In this document: positions 59,351 to 64,000 of the stretch, in pieces
Numbering within the stretch: the stretch's first letter is position 1
How the letters are laid out: each line of letters opens with the position of its first letter
NCBI RefSeq assembly: GCF_900142215.1
Contig: NZ_FRAC01000011.1
Span: 1-64,000 of the forward strand
Length of the DNA: 64,000 bases
From: Anaerocolumna jejuensis DSM 15929
Lineage (GTDB): Bacteria; Bacillota; Clostridia; Lachnospirales; Lachnospiraceae
Reading direction: 5' to 3'
Translations under genes and position numbers: made by a program
Notes under the pieces: model-generated
The model's input: the letters and a program-made list of their open reading frames with translations, nothing else
What the model was told of the DNA's origin: nothing
Database searches by the model: none

Positions 59351-60355
59351 ATGATTGAGGTAACGGGAGTTACTAAGACCTTTAAGGTCGCAAGGCGCAG
59401 CGCAGGCTTAGGGGAAGCCCTAAAGTCCTTTGTGCACCGCCAGTATCAGGAGGTAAGGGCACTGGATGATATCTCTTTTACCATAGGTGATGGTGAAATG
59501 GTGGGGTACATCGGTCCCAACGGTGCCGGAAAGAGCAGCACCATAAAGATTCTAAGCGGTATACTGACTCCCGATGGGGGGAACTGCCTGATTAACGGCA
59601 GAGTGCCCTGGAAGGAAAGAGTGGAGCATGTAAAGGATATCGGAGTTGTGTTCGGGCAGCGTTCCCAGCTCTGGTGGGATGTGCCCATACTGGATTCCTA
59701 TGAGCTGATTCGGGATATTTACCGGGTAAAGGAGACAGACTACAGAAAAAAGCTGGAAGAGCTTACGGAATTATTGGATTTAAGTGAGATTCTGAAGACA
59801 CCGGCCAGACAGCTTTCCCTGGGACAGAGGATGCGGTGTGAAATCGGAGCTTCCCTTTTGCACAGCCCCAAAATCCTTTTTCTGGACGAACCTACCATCG
59901 GACTGGATGCCGTATCCAAAATAGCTGTCAGAAACTTTATTCTGGAGCTGAACAGGCAGCATGGAACCACCGTTATTCTTACTACCCACGATATGCAGGA
60001 TATCGAGGCCCTTACACAGAGGATTCTTCTGATCGGCAAGGGAAAGATTCTACTGGATGGAAGGCTTGACGAGGTAAAGGACAGGTTCTCCCGGGTAAAG
60101 CAGCTGACAGTCCAGTATACCGGGGCAGTACCGGTCATGACAGCGGGAATGGATATAGCCTCTGGTGATAAGCCGGACAGGGACTATGGGCTCTCAGGAC
60201 AGGGAATCCTCCATGTCCAGGTGAATACGGAGGTGCTAAAGGTATCGGAGGCCATATCCTGCCTGTCCTCCCAGACGGAAATAACGGATATTTCAGTGGC
60301 AGGAGCTTCCCTGGATGATGTGGTCGTAGGGCTTTACAAGCAATACGAAATATAG
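59351..60355 (+). CDS. ABC-2 type exporter ATPase
   Basis: A 334-aa ABC ATPase. Walker A GPNGAGKSS, Q-loop VFGQRSQLWW, signature LSLGQRMR, Walker B ILFLDEPT, switch TTHD. The FGQRSQLWWDVP region and a C-terminal extension of about 90 residues are typical of the ATPase paired with ABC2_membrane_6-like permeases. The substrate is unknown. ATG at 59351 after GGAGGA. Confidence 0.92.
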   Translation: MIEVTGVTKTFKVARRSAGLGEALKSFVHRQYQEVRALDDISFTIGDGEMVGYIGPNGAGKSSTIKILSGILTPDGGNCLINGRVPWKERVEHVKDIGVVFGQRSQLWWDVPILDSYELIRDIYRVKETDYRKKLEELTELLDLSEILKTPARQLSLGQRMRCEIGASLLHSPKILFLDEPTIGLDAVSKIAVRNFILELNRQHGTTVILTTHDMQDIEALTQRILLIGKGKILLDGRLDEVKDRFSRVKQLTVQYTGAVPVMTAGMDIASGDKPDRDYGLSGQGILHVQVNTEVLKVSEAISCLSSQTEITDISVAGASLDDVVVGLYKQYEI

Positions 60356-60368
60356 GGAGGTGTCTGGC

Positions 60369-61169
60369 TTGAAATATCTTTCCTTTTTTCGTATACGGTT
60401 TACTAATGGGCTACAGTACCGGGCGGCGGCTCTGGCGGGCATCATGACCCAGTTTGCCTGGGGAGCATTGGAAATACTGATGTTCAAGGCTTTTTACGAC
60501 TATGATAAAACAGCCTTCCCCATGGAATTCTCTGCCCTTGCTTCGTATATATGGCTGCAGCAGGCACTGTTATCCCTGTACATGGTATGGTTTTATGAAA
60601 ATGAACTCTTTGACCTGATAACCAGCGGAAACGTGGCATATGAGCTGTGCCGGCCCATAAATGTCTATGACATGTGGTTCGTAAGAAATATGGCCTCCAG
60701 GTTGTCTAAGGCGGTACTGCGCGCTTTTCCCATATTACTGGTGGCAGCTTTTTTACCAAAGCCTTACGGCCTGTCACTGCCGGAGGATACCGGGGCAGCC
60801 CTTTGGTTCCTGCTGTCCCTGTTCCTGGCCTTTTTAGTGGTAATCTCTTTTTGCATGCTGGTGTATATCACCTGCTTTTATACCATATCGTCCCTTGGGG
60901 TGCGTCTGGTGGCAGCGGCGCTGTCGGAGTTTCTGACGGGAGCCGTTATACCTCTGCCGTTCTTTCCTGAAAAGGTAGAACGGGTGGTAAATTACCTTCC
61001 CTTTGCTTCCATGCAGAACCTCCCTCTGCGGATTTACGGCGGAAATGTCTCCGGTGTAAAGCTTTATGAAGGCATTCTGTTACAGCTGTTCTGGTGTGCG
61101 GTATTAATCGCCTGGGGCAAATGGCTGATGAACAGGTCCTTATGTAAGGTCACGGTACAGGGAGGATGA
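60369..61169 (+). CDS. ABC-2 type permease 1
   Basis: A 266-aa membrane protein with six predicted segments. It starts at TTG 60369 (MKYLSFFRIRFTNGLQYR), eight bases after AGGGAGG; a GTG at 60360 overlaps that site. RFTNGLQYRAAALAGIMTQFAWG is the typical entry of this permease group. Its end overlaps the open frame of the next gene. It probably forms a heterodimer with permease 2. Confidence 0.87.
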   Translation: MKYLSFFRIRFTNGLQYRAAALAGIMTQFAWGALEILMFKAFYDYDKTAFPMEFSALASYIWLQQALLSLYMVWFYENELFDLITSGNVAYELCRPINVYDMWFVRNMASRLSKAVLRAFPILLVAAFLPKPYGLSLPEDTGAALWFLLSLFLAFLVVISFCMLVYITCFYTISSLGVRLVAAALSEFLTGAVIPLPFFPEKVERVVNYLPFASMQNLPLRIYGGNVSGVKLYEGILLQLFWCAVLIAWGKWLMNRSLCKVTVQGG

Positions 61170-61207
61170 GGAGAAGAGATGGACAGGTATTGCAGAAAGG
61201 AGAATTT

Positions 61208-61984
61208 ATGGGCTTGTATTTAAAATATTTTTCCATTCAGCTAAGAAGTACCATGGAATATAAAACCTCCTTTATTCTGACGGCCATGGGACAATTTCTG
61301 GCATCCTTTAATGTGTTTCTTGGAATATTATTTATGTTCCAGCGGTTTCATGAAGTAAAGGGCTTTACTTTCAGTGAAATACTGTTGTGCTTTTCCATTG
61401 TTTTGATGCAGTTTTCACTGGCTGAATGCTTTGCAAGAGGCTTTGACGGATTTGCTTCCGTTCTTTCCAACGGCACCTTTGACAGAATAATGGTCAGACC
61501 CCGAAATGAGATTCTCCAGGTACTTGGCAGCAGGATAGAGCTTACCAGGATAGGGCGTATGCTTCAGGCAATCCTTATGCTTATTTATGGCATTGCGAAA
61601 AGTGAAGTTGCCTGGAACCCTTTCAGGGTGCTTACGGTAGTCTTTATGCTGGTCGGCGGAACGGCGGTATTCGCCGGTATCTTTTTAATTTATGCGGCCT
61701 TTTGCTTTTTTACACTGGAGGGCCTTGAGTTTATGAATATCCTGACAGATGGGGCAAGGGAGCATGGGAAGTACCCCATCAGTATTTATGGCAGGAAGGT
61801 GCTTTTGTTTTGTACCTTTGTGGTGCCGTATGCCCTGATACAGTATTATCCCCTGTTATATCTGTTGGGAAAGAGTGAGCGGAGCTGGTATATGGGTCTG
61901 CCCCTTCTGGCCAGTTTGTTTTTAGTGCCCTGCTATCTCTTTTGGAGGTTTGGAATCAGGCATTATAAATCAACAGGGTCGTAA
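61208..61984 (+). CDS. ABC-2 type permease 2
   Basis: A 258-aa six-segment membrane protein. Its start region (MGLYLKYFSIQLRSTMEYKT) resembles permease 1, and FDRIMVRPRNEILQVLGSRIELTRIGRM is the conserved cytoplasmic loop of this group. ATG 61208 follows AAAGGAG. The three genes form one exporter of unknown substrate; relatives are often found with daunorubicin-type or lipid export. Confidence 0.88.
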   Translation: MGLYLKYFSIQLRSTMEYKTSFILTAMGQFLASFNVFLGILFMFQRFHEVKGFTFSEILLCFSIVLMQFSLAECFARGFDGFASVLSNGTFDRIMVRPRNEILQVLGSRIELTRIGRMLQAILMLIYGIAKSEVAWNPFRVLTVVFMLVGGTAVFAGIFLIYAAFCFFTLEGLEFMNILTDGAREHGKYPISIYGRKVLLFCTFVVPYALIQYYPLLYLLGKSERSWYMGLPLLASLFLVPCYLFWRFGIRHYKSTGS

Positions 61985-62054
61985 TAGGGCGTCCGGTGAA
62001 TAACACAGCTAACCAGCAATATTAAGTTGATTTTTAATTAGTTTTCAGCAAATA

Positions 62055-62107
62055 AAAGAAGTTCCGGGACTTATATCGGCTAACCAAATAAGTCCCGGAA
62101 CTTCTTT
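62055..62107. terminator. Bidirectional terminator between the exporter and DUF885 genes
   Basis: A perfect 19-bp inverted repeat (AAAGAAGTTCCGGGACTTA and its complement at 62089-62107) with a 15-base loop. It lies between convergent genes; A/T runs on both ends fit termination from either side. Confidence 0.92.
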
Positions 62108-62160
62108 GTGCAGGTTTCATGGGTGTTATGCTATATTAGGTACATGTGCTGCCGTTGGGT

Positions 62161-63912
62161 CTACTTCTGTGCTTTCAGCCATCCATCCATCCGGTCATTG
62201 ATAATATCAAACTGGGCAGGTCCTATATCCAGGACAAATTTGTGGAAGTCCTTTAAATTAAAATCATCACCCAGGGCATTTTCGGCCTTGTTCCGCATTG
62301 CCATAAATTCCAGATATCCAATGCCGTACTCCGGGTAAAGGGCCGGTTCTTCTACCATGGTGGAGAATAGAACCTTGGCAGTGGATTTATCCGTAATACC
62401 AAAGTGCTGGAGATAGGAGGCAGTCTGCGCCACCGTCCAGCCTTCATAATTGATTCCCAAATCCAGGCGGCAGTACAGAGCCATATTGGCTGCCATGCTG
62501 TGGTCAAGGAATGAGGCCTGTGATTCCGGAAAGCCTGCCAGATGATAGGAGTAGAACTCCACATAGGTAGCCCAGCCCTCCGCATACCCGCCAAAGCTTA
62601 AGAGGCTTCGTATAGGGGATGGATTGGTATTTCTGAAATATACGGACTGGTAGAGATGTCCCGGATAACCTTCGTGGGCAAGGGTATTAAATATCTGCTG
62701 ATTCTTATAGTCCGGATTCTCATTGATATAAATAACATTATTCTTATAGTTGTCAATGGCAGGCACCAGATACATAGCAGGACTTAAATATTCCTGCAGA
62801 GATTTATGTACATATTTTACGGTAAAATTCACGTTGGGACAGGGAGGAAAATCCTCGTTTACAGCACTTCTTAAATACTCCAGAATCTCCTTTGGCTTTG
62901 AAAGGGGATAGGATACGCTGGAGGCCTCCTGATAGATTTTGGAATCCTTTTTCGCCAGTGCATTTAAGTCTTTTAAATTGCTGAGAATGGAGCTGTCTAG
63001 CATCTTAATAAGTTCTTCCGGTGAGCGGTTCGTACCGGTATTGGAAGCCAAAAGATAACGGTAGTATGCCTTTCCGTTAGGAAGGCCTGCAAGGCCGCCG
63101 TCATTTGTTCCTGTTCCCTTCAGGCTGTTCAAGGTGTCGATTAAGAGCTGGTAGGCGGGTATTACATTGTTTAGCACTGCTTTTTTATTGGTTTTTTCAT
63201 AAGCTTTGATTTCTTTTTTTGTAAGACCGTCATAGGAGGATACCTTATCATTAAATACCTCAATCAGGTAGTTGTTATCCTTATCGGCAACGAAGGCCTC
63301 ACACTGGGCTAAGATACTGTCTGCAACCGTATCGCTCATAAAAAGGCCCGCATTGGATTTTTGCTTTTCAAACTGGCAGATTTCCTTAAAATAACGGGAT
63401 ATGTCAGGAAGAAGCTTTAAGTAAGTCTCAATGTCCTCTTTGGTATAAAAATTATATTCGGCAAGAAGGACGGGAAGCTGTGCCTGAAGACCGGTGGTGG
63501 GGCCAAGGATTTCATTATACAGCGGAAATTTGCCGCTTGTAAGCTGAAGGGTCCAAAGCTTCTTTAATATATCATAAGTCAGCTTCTGGCTGTCATTTAA
63601 ACCGCGATAGGAAAAGCCTTTTAAGGCGGCAAGGTAATTCTCAGCCGCTAAGAGGGAATCCTTCTTTTCACTTATGGAATAATGGCCGAAGGTGACAGGA
63701 GACTTGGTAATTCCGTAATTCTTAGGATTAGCCAGGGAGAAGTTAAGGGTAAGGGTGTCCTGGGTTACCTCCTTTTTAAAAACCTCATTGGTAAAGCTGT
63801 CAAAGTCCTTGCGTGTGGTTTCTGTATTTACTTTCTTTTCGCAGCCTGCCGCCATCAGCATAATCAAAAGCAGGGAAAAGAAGACCAGAAAGAGCTTTCT
63901 GCATTTTTTCAT
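62161..63912 (-). CDS. DUF885 family lipoprotein, putative metallopeptidase
   Basis: A 583-aa exported lipoprotein. Signal peptide with lipobox MAAGC (Cys about 23). The DUF885 domain spans the rest, with the putative zinc site H-E-G-Y-P-G-H (FNTLAHEGYPGHLYQS) and GGYAEGWATYVEFYSY downstream, as in carboxypeptidase Taq/M32-like relatives. Substrate unknown; an extracellular peptidase is likely. The ATG at 63912 follows AAGGAAGG; the open frame reaches 63993 without a better start. Confidence 0.9.
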   Translation of the reverse strand: MKKCRKLFLVFFSLLLIMLMAAGCEKKVNTETTRKDFDSFTNEVFKKEVTQDTLTLNFSLANPKNYGITKSPVTFGHYSISEKKDSLLAAENYLAALKGFSYRGLNDSQKLTYDILKKLWTLQLTSGKFPLYNEILGPTTGLQAQLPVLLAEYNFYTKEDIETYLKLLPDISRYFKEICQFEKQKSNAGLFMSDTVADSILAQCEAFVADKDNNYLIEVFNDKVSSYDGLTKKEIKAYEKTNKKAVLNNVIPAYQLLIDTLNSLKGTGTNDGGLAGLPNGKAYYRYLLASNTGTNRSPEELIKMLDSSILSNLKDLNALAKKDSKIYQEASSVSYPLSKPKEILEYLRSAVNEDFPPCPNVNFTVKYVHKSLQEYLSPAMYLVPAIDNYKNNVIYINENPDYKNQQIFNTLAHEGYPGHLYQSVYFRNTNPSPIRSLLSFGGYAEGWATYVEFYSYHLAGFPESQASFLDHSMAANMALYCRLDLGINYEGWTVAQTASYLQHFGITDKSTAKVLFSTMVEEPALYPEYGIGYLEFMAMRNKAENALGDDFNLKDFHKFVLDIGPAQFDIINDRMDGWLKAQK

Positions 63913-64000
63913 AAATTCATACCTTCCTTTGGGCAAATAGGAGCCGTTAGAAACACCTATATGCAACATATAAGGTTTCTGGCAGTTTGTCAAGCATTCA
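63913..64000 (-). promoter_or_regulatory. Leader of the DUF885 gene
   Basis: This contains the Shine-Dalgarno AAGGAAGG. On the minus strand it reads TTGACAAACTGCCAGAAACCTTATATGTTG: a perfect -35 TTGACA at 63990-63995, 17 bp, then TTATAT (63967-63972). The promoter is plausible and the start would lie near 63960. Confidence 0.55.

Overview
This window looks like a chromosomal stretch of a low-GC, anaerobic, endospore-forming Firmicute, most likely a Lachnospiraceae/Clostridiales member. The evidence is spore genes (splB, spmA, spmB, an AbrB regulator), a complete V/A-type ATPase operon, a bifunctional AdhE with Rex operators, a Lachnospiraceae-type DUF3881 protein, and a YesM/YesN two-component system next to a sugar ABC transporter. 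Coding sequences and promoters are of ordinary low-GC Gram-positive type.

Layout. 1-7.4 kb: adhE, a degenerate HD-GYP protein, a repeat-rich gap, a DUF3881 protein, tRNA-Arg(CCT) and a D-Ala-D-Ala carboxypeptidase. 7.7-16.5 kb: the V/A-ATPase operon H-C-I-K-F-E-A-B-D on the minus strand, with an unusual palindromic repeat block between K and F. 16.9-18.5 kb: trmB, a 49-codon small gene, trxA and tRNA-Lys(CTT). 18.5-25.5 kb: an accessory island directly behind tRNA-Lys. It is built from repeated non-coding leader modules (two full copies of about 450 bp, one internally deleted, one remnant), each placed before a different cargo gene: acetyltransferases, a methyltransferase, a serine hydrolase, a lipoprotein. 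Two cargo blocks also end in a second shared module that carries a terminator. Further accessory genes follow (metalloprotease/NTF2 fusion, CPBP protease). 27.7-37 kb: a scar of two truncated pseudogenes (AraC-type regulator and GH95 fucosidase), then an intact locus of sensor kinase, response regulator, ABC importer and GH29 alpha-L-fucosidase. 37-45.9 kb: small accessory genes, argC with an ARG box, a His-rich CsoR/RcnR-type repressor, a Ni/Co ECF importer (CbiM-PDGLE, CbiQ, CbiO) and an unusual IlvD/Edd dehydratase. 45.9-50.6 kb: splB, a 5'-nucleotidase and a flavodoxin-fold reductase, flanked by two copies of a MITE-like palindromic element. 50.7-57.5 kb: a housekeeping cluster syntenic with Bacillus yaaO-tmk-yaaQRT-holB-yabBC-abrB, but with a guanylate-kinase-like protein where tmk would be. 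57.9-63.9 kb: spmAB, an ABC-2 type exporter operon and a DUF885 lipoprotein.

How genes work together. The YesMN pair probably senses an extracellular sugar signal and activates the adjacent binding protein, two permeases and fucosidase through direct repeats upstream of the binding-protein promoter. The CsoR-like protein probably controls CbiMQO metal uptake. The Rex operators would couple ethanol formation to NADH/NAD+. The most unusual element is the tRNA-Lys cassette array: the repeated leaders carry helically phased GTYGGTCA motifs and behave like exchangeable modules, but no recombinase gene lies in the window. All functions are read from sequence and family knowledge only; no database search was possible.
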